Shown here: positions 1 to 8,250 of the stretch, piece after piece
How positions within the stretch are numbered: the first letter of the stretch is position 1
Layout of the letters: every line of letters starts with the position of its first letter
Assembly (NCBI RefSeq): GCF_000374105.1
Contig: NZ_KB893650.1
Span: forward strand, 1,521,145-1,585,144
Origin: Kangiella aquimarina DSM 16071
GTDB taxonomy: Bacteria; Pseudomonadota; Gammaproteobacteria; Enterobacterales; Kangiellaceae
Direction of reading: 5' to 3'
DNA length: 64,000 bases
Translations under genes and position numbers: made by a program
Notes under the pieces: model-generated
Seen by the model: the letters and a program-made list of their open reading frames with translations, nothing else
Database searches by the model: none
Told to the model about the DNA's origin: nothing

Positions 1-580
1 TTTGCGACGGTACCATACAGACCATTTCTTTGCTCAGGCCACAGTCTGACAGGGCATCGTGCCAGCACTGAATCAGTGCCTGGTTTGAATGCCAAGCTTC
101 TTTACCGCCACGCAGAATCACTACATTGCCTGATTTAAGTGTCAGGGCAGCAGCTTCTACCGCTACATTAGGACGCGCTTCATAAATCATTAGAACAACG
201 CCTAATGGAATACGCATTTTGGCAACCCGAATGCCATTTGGACGCAATGTGCTTGGACCCATTTCACCAACCGGATCGGCCAGGCTCATGACATTGTGTA
301 GGGCATCTACCATGCCATCAACACGCGCTTCATCTAATAATAGTCTATCGACCATTGCATCAGATAGATCGTTTTCCTTAGCGTATTCGATATCTTTTTT
401 ATTGGCTTCCAGGATCTGGTCCTGGTTGGCTTTTAAACGTTTAGCCATTGCCGCTAAGACATCGTTTTTCTGGCTGCTGGTTAAATTACCCAGCGTTTGT
501 GCTGCCTGCTTAGCACGCATAGTCATTTCATACAGCTCTTGCTGTTCTTGACTCTCAAATGATTTCTCTTGCATCGTCAT
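1..580 (-). CDS. proA: Gamma-glutamyl phosphate reductase, N-terminal part (cut by window edge)
   Basis: Second enzyme of proline synthesis: NADPH-dependent reduction of gamma-glutamyl phosphate to glutamate-5-semialdehyde in the cytoplasm. About 193 codons are visible; the C-terminal half, including the catalytic cysteine region, lies outside the window. The translated part carries family segments such as MRIPLGVVLMIYEARPNVAV and LKSGNVVILRGGKEA. The ATG at 580 has a perfect AGGAGG at 586-591, five bases upstream. That site overlaps the stop codon of the glutamate kinase gene (590-592), so the two genes are translationally close and surely one operon. A second in-frame ATG lies two codons in. 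The identification is firm. Confidence 0.93.
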   Translation of the reverse strand, partial: MTMQEKSFESQEQQELYEMTMRAKQAAQTLGNLTSSQKNDVLAAMAKRLKANQDQILEANKKDIEYAKENDLSDAMVDRLLLDEARVDGMVDALHNVMSLADPVGEMGPSTLRPNGIRVAKMRIPLGVVLMIYEARPNVAVEAAALTLKSGNVVILRGGKEAWHSNQALIQCWHDALSDCGLSKEMVCMVPSQ

Positions 581-589
581 AAATTCCTC

Positions 590-1393
590 CTAAGCTACCG
601 ATACTTCTTTACAAGTACGGTGAATTAAAGTCCCTGGATTCTGGTTATCAAACAACTTCATATAACTCTCGTTTTTACCATTACAGATAATGGTGTCGAT
701 ACCGTTTTCTGATGCAAAACGCGCAGCTTGTAGCTTGGTTTGCATACCACCAGTACCACGAGGATTATTGGTGTCTTTACCCACTGCCATGGTTTCATCA
801 TTCACACCCTTAAACTGAGTCACAAGCTCAGCATCAGGATTAACCTTCGGGTTGTCATCATAAACACCGTTAATATCACTACAGATGATTAACAGATCGG
901 CATCCGTTAATGCGGCAACCTGAGCAACCAGATTATCGTTATCTCCAACTGTCAGCTCTTCTGTCGCTACAGTATCGTTCTCATTGACGATGGGCATGGC
1001 ACCAAGTTCAAAAAGAGTCTGGAAAGTGCTGCGGGCATTTTCTGAACGCTCTGGATTTTTGATATCCGCAGAGGTCAGTAATACCTGAGCAACCACATCA
1101 TCAAAGAAACGCTGCCAATGTCGAACTACCATAGATTGGCCGATGGCAGCCAATGGTTGTTTCTCTTTGCGGGTTAGCACCTCGGTGTCCGGCTTAACCA
1201 GGTTGTAGCCAGCAGCTACTGCACCTGAGGAAACCAAAGTGACATTCTTACCGGCTTTGTGACACTTACGAATAAAGTGCGCAATTGGCAGACAGTATTC
1301 TGAAGAGCAGGAACGACCATCAGGAGCAACCAGGGCAGATCCCACTTTAATGACTATATTTTTGTATTGACTAAAATCGATATGTTCGAGCAT
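590..1393 (-). CDS. proB: Glutamate 5-kinase, PUA-less (copy 1, proBA operon)
   Basis: ATP-dependent phosphorylation of glutamate, the committed step of proline synthesis. The 267 residues cover only the amino-acid kinase domain: N-terminal KVGSALVAP, SSGAVAAG near residue 55, NENDTVATEEL and GDNDNLVAQVAALTDADLL in the middle, and GTGGMQTK for the nucleotide-binding end. E. coli ProB is about 367 residues with a C-terminal PUA domain. Here the stop is followed within 10 bp by proA, so the PUA domain is genuinely absent. Ten bases separate it from proA. A near-consensus promoter and a leader of about 155 nt lie upstream. A related kinase gene stands directly upstream (1775-2602). All visible kinase motifs look intact. 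Confidence 0.93.
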   Translation of the reverse strand: MLEHIDFSQYKNIVIKVGSALVAPDGRSCSSEYCLPIAHFIRKCHKAGKNVTLVSSGAVAAGYNLVKPDTEVLTRKEKQPLAAIGQSMVVRHWQRFFDDVVAQVLLTSADIKNPERSENARSTFQTLFELGAMPIVNENDTVATEELTVGDNDNLVAQVAALTDADLLIICSDINGVYDDNPKVNPDAELVTQFKGVNDETMAVGKDTNNPRGTGGMQTKLQAARFASENGIDTIICNGKNESYMKLFDNQNPGTLIHRTCKEVSVA

Positions 1394-1548
1394 GGAAAAC
1401 CTTATGTTTCATTTAAAGGATGTATGAATGGAAATGTCGAATGGAGTGCTAGAAGACAGGACTGCGAACGATCATTTTGACCGATGCAGTAGCAACAGAC
1501 GAAACACTCGACTGGCCTGCAAGGCCTGCCGTTGCTGCGTTTTTTACT
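1394..1548 (-). promoter_or_regulatory. Long, possibly structured 5' leader of proBA
   Basis: This is the stretch between the predicted transcription start (about 1548) and the proB ATG. On the minus strand GCAGCAAC near the 5' end can pair with GTTGC...TGC some 45 nt downstream, enclosing a GGCC-TTGCA-GGCC hairpin. There is no poly-U terminator in it and no convincing leader peptide. A 155-nt leader is long for a biosynthetic operon, so some post-transcriptional control is possible, but I recognise no known riboswitch class. Confidence 0.35.
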
Positions 1549-1554
1549 GTTGAA

Positions 1555-1583
1555 TTAATAGTAAGCACGGTTCGCATTGTCAA
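1555..1583 (-). promoter_or_regulatory. Sigma-70 promoter of the proBA operon
   Basis: Read on the minus strand there is a TTGACA (1578-1583), a 17-bp spacer, and TATTAA (1555-1560). The -35 is perfect and the -10 matches five of six positions. It points at proB copy 1 and gives a 5' leader of about 155 nt. This is a sequence match only; no start site is known. Confidence 0.7.
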
Positions 1584-1774
1584 CATACAGCTTCTAATGT
1601 CAAATTTAATCCCGAGAAAATCTGAGAACGTCTCTAAGCGCCTCTTAGCGGTGTTTAGCTGATTTAACTGGTAGGGTAGTGGCATTAGTATAAGTATTGC
1701 TAACTATCCATGAAGCCAAACCTCAGCGATTCCACAATTTCCTTCAAATTATTTGAAATAACAGTATCTTATGC

Positions 1775-2602
1775 CTAGGATAAGTTGTGCTTATCCGAAG
1801 TTGCTGTTGATACTTGTGTTTGGGGTTTAGCAACAAACCAGCTACCAGGGTTCTGATTTAGCAAAAGCAGGTTATAGGCTTCGGTCTTTCCATTACAGAT
1901 AATACAGTCGATGCCTTTATAGGTTGCAGTCAGCGCTGCCTGAACCTTGCTTAGCATACCACCCATGGAGCGAGGGTTATGGCTGCCTTGGGCATAAGTT
2001 TGGCATTGGGTGTCATCAGGTTTGATGAATGTGATCAGCCTGGCCTCCGGGTTCAGATAGGGATTATCATCATATAAGCCACCGACATCGCTGCAGATAA
2101 GTAGTAAATCGGCATCCGTTAGCATGGCAACCTGTGCTGCTAACATGTCATTATCACCAAATTTTAACTCTTCAGTAACCACGGTGTCGTTTTCGTTAAC
2201 AATGGGCAGGGCGCCGAATTGTGCGAGCTGTTTGAATGTTTTCTGAGCATTGTAAGCTCGTTTTAAATTATTAATGTCGTCGATTGTTAAAAGTACCTGG
2301 GCAACTTCCTGGTCAAAAAAACGTTGCCAATGGCGTATGACGATAGATTGTCCTATGGCGGCCAGAGCCTGCTTTTGTTCAAGGTTGAGCTGGTGATCTG
2401 TTAATCCGAGTTGATTAAAGCCTGCTGCTACGGCACCGGATGAGACAATAACAATATCCTTATTGGCTTTAAGGCACTGTTTGATAAAGTTGGCTATCGG
2501 CAGGCAGTATTCAGCAGAGCAGGCTCGCTCGTCTGGCGCAATTAAGGCCGAACCCACTTTAATGACAATTTTTTGGTAACGGTCAAAGTTAATTTCTTTC
2601 AT
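1775..2602 (-). CDS. Glutamate 5-kinase paralogue, PUA-less (copy 2)
   Basis: A second amino-acid kinase domain protein (275 residues from the ATG at 2602), clearly homologous along its whole length to the adjacent proB copy 1: KVGSALIAP, SSGAVAAG, NENDTVVTEEL, GDNDMLAAQVAMLTDADLL. The GTGGM segment of copy 1 is here SMGGMLSK. No PUA domain. I chose the ATG at 2602, preceded by a weak GAGAG, over an in-frame TTG at 2635 that would lie inside a terminator hairpin. The gene is separated from proBA by about 380 bp containing the proBA promoter, so it is not in that operon. It may be a differently regulated isozyme (for example for osmoprotective proline) or a relative with an altered substrate; the sequence cannot decide. 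Confidence 0.85.
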   Translation of the reverse strand: MKEINFDRYQKIVIKVGSALIAPDERACSAEYCLPIANFIKQCLKANKDIVIVSSGAVAAGFNQLGLTDHQLNLEQKQALAAIGQSIVIRHWQRFFDQEVAQVLLTIDDINNLKRAYNAQKTFKQLAQFGALPIVNENDTVVTEELKFGDNDMLAAQVAMLTDADLLLICSDVGGLYDDNPYLNPEARLITFIKPDDTQCQTYAQGSHNPRSMGGMLSKVQAALTATYKGIDCIICNGKTEAYNLLLLNQNPGSWFVAKPQTQVSTATSDKHNLS

Positions 2603-2621
2603 TAGGATTTCTCTCAAGCAT

Positions 2622-2656
2622 AAAAAAACCCGCAAACCTTTTGGCTTGAGGGTTTT
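2622..2656 (-). terminator. Strong intrinsic terminator in the leader of kinase copy 2 (attenuator candidate)
   Basis: On the minus strand AAAACCC and GGGTTTT (2650-2656 and 2625-2631) enclose a second stem CAAGCC/GGTTTG with an AAAA loop, followed by a run of seven U (2622-2628). The hairpin ends about 20 bases before the kinase ATG at 2602. That leaves no room for a promoter between terminator and gene, so transcription must read through it. This suggests conditional attenuation. Confidence 0.75.
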
Positions 2657-2711
2657 GTGGTTAATCTTATTTATATTGGGTTATGCGTTTTAACTTACCA
2701 TAATAAATATT

Positions 2712-2784
2712 CACACAGCGCAAGCCGAGACTTTCCGGGTACGGGAAGAATTGCGGGGATATCCGTAATGGACTGAGCTGTGTG
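2712..2784 (-). promoter_or_regulatory. Structured element upstream of kinase copy 2
   Basis: An 8-bp perfect inverted repeat, CACACAGC (2712-2719) with GCTGTGTG (2777-2784), closes a 57-nt region. Inside, TACGG can pair with CCGTA, or alternatively TTCC with GGAA. It sits between the upstream S9 gene's terminator and the attenuator-like terminator at 2622-2656, the place expected for an RNA sensor domain. Orientation and class are unknown; the pairing is what I see, the role is inference. Confidence 0.35.
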
Positions 2785-2880
2785 TTGGAATGTGTTCATA
2801 AGGTTGATGATGGCTTTAAAAAGCGAATGGGTCAATGAACTTTTGGTTATATATTTGGTGTGATTTGTCCGGTTAATAGA

Positions 2881-2905
2881 AAAAGGGCCTCATGAGGCCC
2901 TTTGT
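2881..2905 (-). terminator. Intrinsic terminator of the S9A peptidase gene
   Basis: Near-perfect palindrome AAAGGGCCTCATGAGGCCCTTT followed on the minus strand by further U residues, 30 bp after the peptidase stop codon. Confidence 0.85.
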
Positions 2906-2933
2906 CATATTTCAATAGAAGTATTGAAACAGC

Positions 2934-5024
2934 TTACTTGAGCTGATCGGCCAAGTAGGTATAGATCAGTGCATAGAGCTTTGCGGTCTGCTCGTTATTA
3001 GCCGCACCGCCGTGGCCACCTTCTGTGTTTTCATAATACAGAACGTCATGGCCCATAGCCTGCATCTTGGCAACCATTTTTCGAGCATGTCCAGGATGAA
3101 CACGGTCGTCTCTCGTCGACGTAGTGAAGAAGATTCGTGGGTAATCTTCATCTTCATGGACATTGTGGTACGGTGAATAGGTTTTAATATAGTTCCACTC
3201 ATCTTCATTATCAGGATTACCGTACTCGCCCATCCAGCTAGCGCCAGCAAGGAGTTTATTGAAGCGCTTCATATCCAATAGTGGTACCTGGCAAACGACT
3301 GCGCCAAACAGGTCTGGACGCATGGTCGCAACTGTGCCGACCAAGAGGCCGCCGTTACTACCACCACGAATACCCAGGTGCTCTTCGGAAGTGATTTTCC
3401 GTTTAATCAAATCTTCTGCCACGCTTATAAAATCGTTGAACGCAACATGTCGATTTTCTTTCAATGCAGCCTGATGCCAATCTGGGCCATACTCACCGCC
3501 GCCACGAATATTGGCCAGAACATAAACGCCACCTTGTTCCAGCCAGTTTTTACCAGTCAATGCCGAGTAGCTCGGATTCAATGACACTTCAAAACCACCG
3601 TAACCGTAAAGAAGAGTCGGGTTTTTACCGTTGTACTCGATATCCTTAGACATCACGATAAAGTAAGGTACTTTAACGCCATCTTTTGCCGTCACAAAAT
3701 GCTGTTCAACTTTGTATGGCTTTGCATCAAAAAATGCAGGAAGACTTTTAAGCTCGCTGAATTCTTTTTGCTTTTCATCAAAGTAGAAGAGGGTGCTAGG
3801 CTTTAGGAAACTGGTGTAGTTAACAAAGAAGTTATTATGTTTGTCACTGGTTCCTGCAACACTGAGTGCCCCAAACTCTGGCAAATCAATCTTTTTGCTC
3901 TGCCACTTTCCATCAGCATACCAGTAGCGATGTAATTCGCTGCTGACATCTTTCAGCAAGTTAATGAGCAAGTAATCCTTAGTAGACGAAATACCGCTGA
4001 TCGCTGTGCGGTCATCGGGAACCAATACTTCGGTAAAGTTCTTTTTACCTTTCAAATACTCATTAATATCAATCGAAAGTAATGAAGCCTGCTGGAAAGT
4101 CTTGTCACCAATAGTCCAGTCTGATTTTAACTCTAACAATAATTGTCCATTATTGATTGCTCTAAAAGAGCTATCTTTTGGTCGCTCTAGTTGTGTTAGA
4201 CCATCGTCATTAAGCAAATAGATTTCAGATGTGTAAAAATCCAGGCCTTGGTAGATAAGCTTATATGACTCTTCCTTGTCTCGTGTTACAAAGCCCTGAA
4301 CCGCAACATCGGATTGGTTACCAGTAAAAATAGTCGTTGCTTCTTCAAGCTTCTGTCCACGCTCCCAAACTTTGACGATGCGTGGGTAACCGGAGTCGGT
4401 CAGGCTGTCAGGACCAAAGTCCGTGCCTACAAAGACAGTATTTTCATCTATCCAGCTTAAATTGCTTTTCGCTTCTGGTAATTGAAAACCGCCCTTAACA
4501 AAGCTTTTAGTTTCAACATCAAACTCACGAACTACAGTAGCGTCGGCACCGCCGCGAGAAAGGCTGACCAGACACAGTTCGTAATCTGGATACAAGCAGT
4601 TTGAGCCCTTGTATACCCAGTTTTCATTCTCTTTTTCTGCCAAGGCATCAATATCAAGAATCACTTCCCACTTTGGCTCTTCTTTTTTGTACTCTTCCAA
4701 AGTGGTGCGACGCCATACTCCGCGTACATTGTTTTCATCACGCCAGAAGTTATAAAAATAGCCATTCATTTCGCTGACGTACGGAATGCGCTCATCAGAA
4801 TTTAAAATGTCCAGATTGGTTTCATATAACTCTTTATAAAGAGGTTGAGATTGCAGGTAGCTCAAAGAGACTTTATTGTTCTCTTCAACCCACTCAAGGG
4901 CTTTCTTACCTTCTACGTCTTCAAGCCAGATATAAGGATCATTGGCTTCTTTGGCAGAAACTGAAGTAGCCAATAAGCTACTCAGCAAGCCAGTCAGTAA
5001 TAATTTATTCATTCTTATTTCCAC
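2934..5024 (-). CDS. Exported prolyl oligopeptidase (S9A family)
   Basis: Serine peptidase that cleaves peptides, typically after proline; an N-terminal signal peptide (about residues 1-24, ending SVSA) predicts export to the periplasm or outside. The 696 residues match the family length, with an N-terminal beta-propeller and a C-terminal alpha/beta-hydrolase domain. The catalytic Ser556 lies in GGSNGGLL, the Asp in TRDDRVHP (639-640) and His671 in EGGHGG. The start is likely the GTG at 5024, because GGAGG stands five bases upstream; the ATG at 5012 is the alternative and leaves the signal peptide intact. It is a single-gene unit with its own terminator. Probable role: scavenging oligopeptides. 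Confidence 0.92.
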   Translation of the reverse strand: MEIRMNKLLLTGLLSSLLATSVSAKEANDPYIWLEDVEGKKALEWVEENNKVSLSYLQSQPLYKELYETNLDILNSDERIPYVSEMNGYFYNFWRDENNVRGVWRRTTLEEYKKEEPKWEVILDIDALAEKENENWVYKGSNCLYPDYELCLVSLSRGGADATVVREFDVETKSFVKGGFQLPEAKSNLSWIDENTVFVGTDFGPDSLTDSGYPRIVKVWERGQKLEEATTIFTGNQSDVAVQGFVTRDKEESYKLIYQGLDFYTSEIYLLNDDGLTQLERPKDSSFRAINNGQLLLELKSDWTIGDKTFQQASLLSIDINEYLKGKKNFTEVLVPDDRTAISGISSTKDYLLINLLKDVSSELHRYWYADGKWQSKKIDLPEFGALSVAGTSDKHNNFFVNYTSFLKPSTLFYFDEKQKEFSELKSLPAFFDAKPYKVEQHFVTAKDGVKVPYFIVMSKDIEYNGKNPTLLYGYGGFEVSLNPSYSALTGKNWLEQGGVYVLANIRGGGEYGPDWHQAALKENRHVAFNDFISVAEDLIKRKITSEEHLGIRGGSNGGLLVGTVATMRPDLFGAVVCQVPLLDMKRFNKLLAGASWMGEYGNPDNEDEWNYIKTYSPYHNVHEDEDYPRIFFTTSTRDDRVHPGHARKMVAKMQAMGHDVLYYENTEGGHGGAANNEQTAKLYALIYTYLADQLK

Positions 5025-5149
5025 AAGAGCCTCCGCAAGCAGATAAATCTATCAAGTATTTTCAATACAAAATCGCTAATGAGCATAGCAAAGGGCAAAG
5101 TGTTCGGCTAGGATACAAATGTTTTCAAATATTACAGAGGGAAAGTGGT

Positions 5150-5515
5150 TTGAATCATCAGAGAAAAATTATAGAAGAACACTATGACACAAAGGCAAGA
5201 GTACAGTTAGATTTTAAGGGTTATATAAAAATAGCTATTTTTAATCTGGTTGGCTTGCCAGTGGTGTATGCTATCTATTTGTATATTTATCTTATCTATT
5301 TAAATAAAGAGTTAAGTTTTTCTTTTATTAGTTACTTAATATCTTTTATACCCGGTATGGGTTTGTTCTTTATCATTGGCTTTTCAACAAGTTTGATTAC
5401 ATACCCAATTTATCGCTGGTGGTGCGATAAACGTAGAGGTCAACTAATGACAGGCAAGTTTGCAATGATAAGAGAAATAGAAAAAGTGGAAAGACAAGAA
5501 AAAAGCGCAGATTAG
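5150..5515 (+). CDS. Small membrane protein, unknown function
   Basis: 121 residues from a TTG start preceded by AGAGGG about nine bases upstream. Two hydrophobic segments, roughly residues 25-52 and 58-90, predict an inner-membrane protein with charged, lysine- and arginine-rich ends on the same side. I do not recognise a family. It is monocistronic and convergent with the E2 gene, sharing a bidirectional terminator. The TTG start lowers certainty about the exact N-terminus. Confidence 0.6.
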   Translation: MNHQRKIIEEHYDTKARVQLDFKGYIKIAIFNLVGLPVVYAIYLYIYLIYLNKELSFSFISYLISFIPGMGLFFIIGFSTSLITYPIYRWWCDKRRGQLMTGKFAMIREIEKVERQEKSAD

Positions 5516-5536
5516 AAACTAACGCTGCGCTTTTTT
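5499..5536. terminator. Bidirectional terminator
   Basis: AAAAAAGCGCAG and CTGCGCTTTTTT form a stem with A and T tracts on both sides, between two convergent genes. Its left arm overlaps the last codons of the small membrane protein gene. Confidence 0.8.
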
Positions 5537-5554
5537 AACTACCAGTTGCTTGAA

Positions 5555-7273
5555 TTATCGAGCTAACTGCAAGTCTTCAATAACAGCTGCCAAGAAGCGG
5601 GCTGCTTCACCGCCAGTACAGGCGCGATGATCAAAGGTTAGGGACAGTGGCAACATTTTTGCGTTGGTGATGCCTTTATCCGTTAGCTTCAGTTCGTTAC
5701 GGAAACGGCCAGTACCAAGAATTGCTACCTGAGGTGGCGATACTACCGGAGTACCGTAACGGCCAGCGATTGAGCCAAAGTTTGAAAGGGTGATGGTCGC
5801 GTTTTGCTGATCATCCTGCTTCAAAGATTTGGTCTCAATTTTTTCACGTAATTCTTGAACACGAGAACGTACGCCTGCCATATCCATGCGGTCTGCGTTA
5901 TGCACAACCGGAACGTATAATCCGTCCGGAGAATCAACAGCAATACCTACATTGACGTTAGGGTGTAGCAAGCGTTCGAAGTTCTCACCATCAAACCAGG
6001 CGTTCATAGCTGGAACCTGTTTTGCAGCAGTAACAATCGCGCGAACATAGCGTGCTAATGAGTCAGTACCCTTTGGCCATGCAGTAATGTCCGCATCTTC
6101 AACAAGGCTAGTAGGAACCACGGTAGCGTGTGAATTTGCCATACCCATCGCCATGGCGCGACGAACACCACGCACTTTCTCGGGTTGCACTTCCACGCTA
6201 ACAGCTGGTAAGCCTTTGGCCTGTTGTGCTGACATGGCTGGTTGCGATTGACGCGGAGCTGAAGAGCCACCTTTTGAGGCCTGTTCAACATCGTCGCGGG
6301 TAATCGAACCTTTGCGACCAGTTGGATTACAATCGCCCAAATCAACACCAAGTTTACGAGCTAATGCACGTACTGCAGGCGAGGCTTTGTAGGCTAGCGG
6401 ATTTGAAGTGTCAACACCGGCTGTTTGTTGTGGTTGCTCTGCTGTAGTGGTTGAGGCTGTTGCTCCTGACTTGGCCGCTTCACGTACATCTTTCTGTGTG
6501 ATAGCGCCATCTTTGCCAGTACCTTTAACCTTTGTTAAATCCACTTTCAATTTCTTGGCTAGTGCTTTTATTACGGCGTTGGCTGTTTCAGCAACAACAT
6601 GGTTACCGACTTCAACGGCGCCAACGACAGTGCCACTGTCTGCGCGCTTTTCTTCGCCAGCTTCCTGTTTTGCTGGCGCCGCTGCTTTGCTTTCTCCACC
6701 AGAACTTCCGCCAGTGCCACCAAATTCGACAAGAGGTGCGCCGACTTCGATTACGTCACCAGCCTGGCCATAAAGCTTAGACACTTTGCCAGCAAAAGGA
6801 GAGGGCACTTCAACTACTGCTTTAGCAGTTTCCATTTCTACCATCGGCTGATCAACGGTAACCGTATCACCTTCTTTAACAAGCCAACGTACGATTTCCG
6901 CATCTGGCAAACCTTCACCTAAATCCGGTAGTAAGAAAGTATCGCTTCCAGCTGCTGGAGCTGATGACTGTGGCTGGGCTTCTTCTTTTGTAGTTTCAGC
7001 AACTGGAGCTGGTTCAGGCGCTTCTTCAGCTACTTCACCAACTTCACCAAAGGAGACCAAAACCGCGCCGACATCAATCACATCACCTTCTTTGCCATGC
7101 AATTTACTGATACGACCGGCGAATGGAGAAGGCACTTCAACCACGGCTTTAGCAGTTTCCATCTCGACCATAGGCTGATCGACAGTTACTTCATCACCTT
7201 CTTTAACTAACCAGCGTACGATTTCCGCATCTGGTAAGCCTTCACCTAAATCGGGTAAGTTAAACTGTTTCAT
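5555..7273 (-). CDS. 2-oxoacid dehydrogenase E2, dihydrolipoamide acyltransferase
   Basis: Core acyltransferase of a pyruvate or branched-chain 2-oxoacid dehydrogenase complex. The 572 residues hold two lipoyl domains (about 1-75 and 110-187, lipoyl lysines K42 and K151 in ETAKA), then two tandem peripheral subunit-binding domains (about 231-268 and 297-333), then the catalytic domain (about 360-572). Most E2 proteins have one subunit-binding domain, so two is unusual. The catalytic DHRxxDG motif reads DHRACTGG (His549 present, Asp replaced by Thr553). Ala/Pro/Ser/Glu-rich linkers separate the domains. It overlaps the E1beta gene by 4 bp (ATGA). No E3 gene is next to it. Confidence 0.92.
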   Translation of the reverse strand: MKQFNLPDLGEGLPDAEIVRWLVKEGDEVTVDQPMVEMETAKAVVEVPSPFAGRISKLHGKEGDVIDVGAVLVSFGEVGEVAEEAPEPAPVAETTKEEAQPQSSAPAAGSDTFLLPDLGEGLPDAEIVRWLVKEGDTVTVDQPMVEMETAKAVVEVPSPFAGKVSKLYGQAGDVIEVGAPLVEFGGTGGSSGGESKAAAPAKQEAGEEKRADSGTVVGAVEVGNHVVAETANAVIKALAKKLKVDLTKVKGTGKDGAITQKDVREAAKSGATASTTTAEQPQQTAGVDTSNPLAYKASPAVRALARKLGVDLGDCNPTGRKGSITRDDVEQASKGGSSAPRQSQPAMSAQQAKGLPAVSVEVQPEKVRGVRRAMAMGMANSHATVVPTSLVEDADITAWPKGTDSLARYVRAIVTAAKQVPAMNAWFDGENFERLLHPNVNVGIAVDSPDGLYVPVVHNADRMDMAGVRSRVQELREKIETKSLKQDDQQNATITLSNFGSIAGRYGTPVVSPPQVAILGTGRFRNELKLTDKGITNAKMLPLSLTFDHRACTGGEAARFLAAVIEDLQLAR

Positions 7274-8250
7274 TTGTACTCCATGATTTTGCGTGCTTCA
7301 TCGAGGATGCGATCCACGGTCGGCATGTATTGTTTTTCTAAGCGGTAGTATGGCATGACTGTGTCGTAGCCAGAAACACGACCAATTGGCGCGAGTAGAC
7401 TTAGAATAGCTTTTTCAGCAATTTCAGCGGCAATTTCAGAGCCTATCGAGCCAGACTTTGGTGCTTCCTGTACGATGCAGACACGGCCTGTTTTCTGAAC
7501 AGACTCAAGAATAGTGTCCATGTCGATTGGGCTGATAGTCGCCACATCAATCACTTCGGCATCAATACCTTCTGCTGCTAATTTTTCGGCAGCCTGCAAG
7601 GTCTCATGCATCATAGCACCCCATGAAATCAGGGTAATATCTGAACCTTCGCGATCGACGAAACATGCTTCCAATGGGTATTCTTCGCCATTATCTTCTA
7701 CTTCATGCTTAACAATACGGTAAACACGTTTTGGCTCAAGGAAAATCACTGGGTCAGGGTCACGAATAGCTGCCAACATTAAGCCATATGCACGGCTTGG
7801 GTTTGAAGGGATAACCACTTTTAAGCCAGGAATGTGAGCAAACAAGGCTTCAGTTGACTCAGAGTGATGCTCTGGTGCGTGAATACCGCCGCCATAAGGC
7901 GCTCGAATCACCATCGGCAAAGTCAAACGGCCACGTGTACGGTGGCGCATACGGGCAGCGTGACAGAAAATTTGGTCAACCGCAGGGAAGATAAAGCCCA
8001 TAAACTGCATTTCTGCGATTGGCTTCATACCTTGCGCGGCCATACCAACGGCAAGACCAGCAATCATTGACTCGGCGAGAGGGGAGTCAATGACACGGTC
8101 TGTACCATATTTCTTCTGTAGACCATCGGTTGCGCGGAATACACCACCGTTTTTACCGACGTCTTCACCGAATAATACAACATCTTTATCATGCTCAAGC
8201 TCATAGGCCATTGCTGCATTGACTGCTTCAATTAAAGTAATCGCTGCCAT
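7270..8250 (-). CDS. 2-oxoacid dehydrogenase E1 component, beta subunit
   Basis: Forms with the alpha subunit the thiamine-diphosphate decarboxylase that oxidatively decarboxylates a 2-oxoacid and acylates the E2 lipoyl group. The 326 residues are full length, with the transketolase-like pyrimidine domain FGEDVGKNGGVFRATDGL near the start, EMQFMGFIFPAVDQI, RAPYGGGIHAPEHHSES, and the C-terminal domain with VQEAPKSGSIGSEIAA. It starts at an ATG overlapping the alpha stop (TAATG) and its own stop overlaps E2, so the three genes are translationally coupled. Pyruvate, branched-chain acids or acetoin-derived acids are all possible substrates. Confidence 0.93.
   Translation of the reverse strand: MAAITLIEAVNAAMAYELEHDKDVVLFGEDVGKNGGVFRATDGLQKKYGTDRVIDSPLAESMIAGLAVGMAAQGMKPIAEMQFMGFIFPAVDQIFCHAARMRHRTRGRLTLPMVIRAPYGGGIHAPEHHSESTEALFAHIPGLKVVIPSNPSRAYGLMLAAIRDPDPVIFLEPKRVYRIVKHEVEDNGEEYPLEACFVDREGSDITLISWGAMMHETLQAAEKLAAEGIDAEVIDVATISPIDMDTILESVQKTGRVCIVQEAPKSGSIGSEIAAEIAEKAILSLLAPIGRVSGYDTVMPYYRLEKQYMPTVDRILDEARKIMEYK

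Noticed and set aside
219-551. Open frame on the plus strand inside proA
   Set aside because: Antisense to clear proA coding sequence; no ribosome site.
590-1393. Frameshift removing the PUA domain of glutamate kinase
   Set aside because: The stop is followed within 10 bp by proA with its own ribosome site, and the second copy also lacks the domain, so the short form is genuine.
1449-1685. 78-codon minus-strand frame overlapping the proBA promoter and leader
   Set aside because: It runs through the -35 and -10 boxes and has no family resemblance; more likely chance.
2712-2784. Cobalamin riboswitch upstream of kinase copy 2
   Set aside because: CCCCGCAA on the minus strand recalls a piece of that riboswitch, but the B12 box and the other conserved segments are missing and the downstream gene does not fit.
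6408-6922. Overlapping plus-strand frames inside the E2 gene
   Set aside because: They arise from the GC-rich, repetitive linker and lipoyl coding sequence of E2 in another frame.
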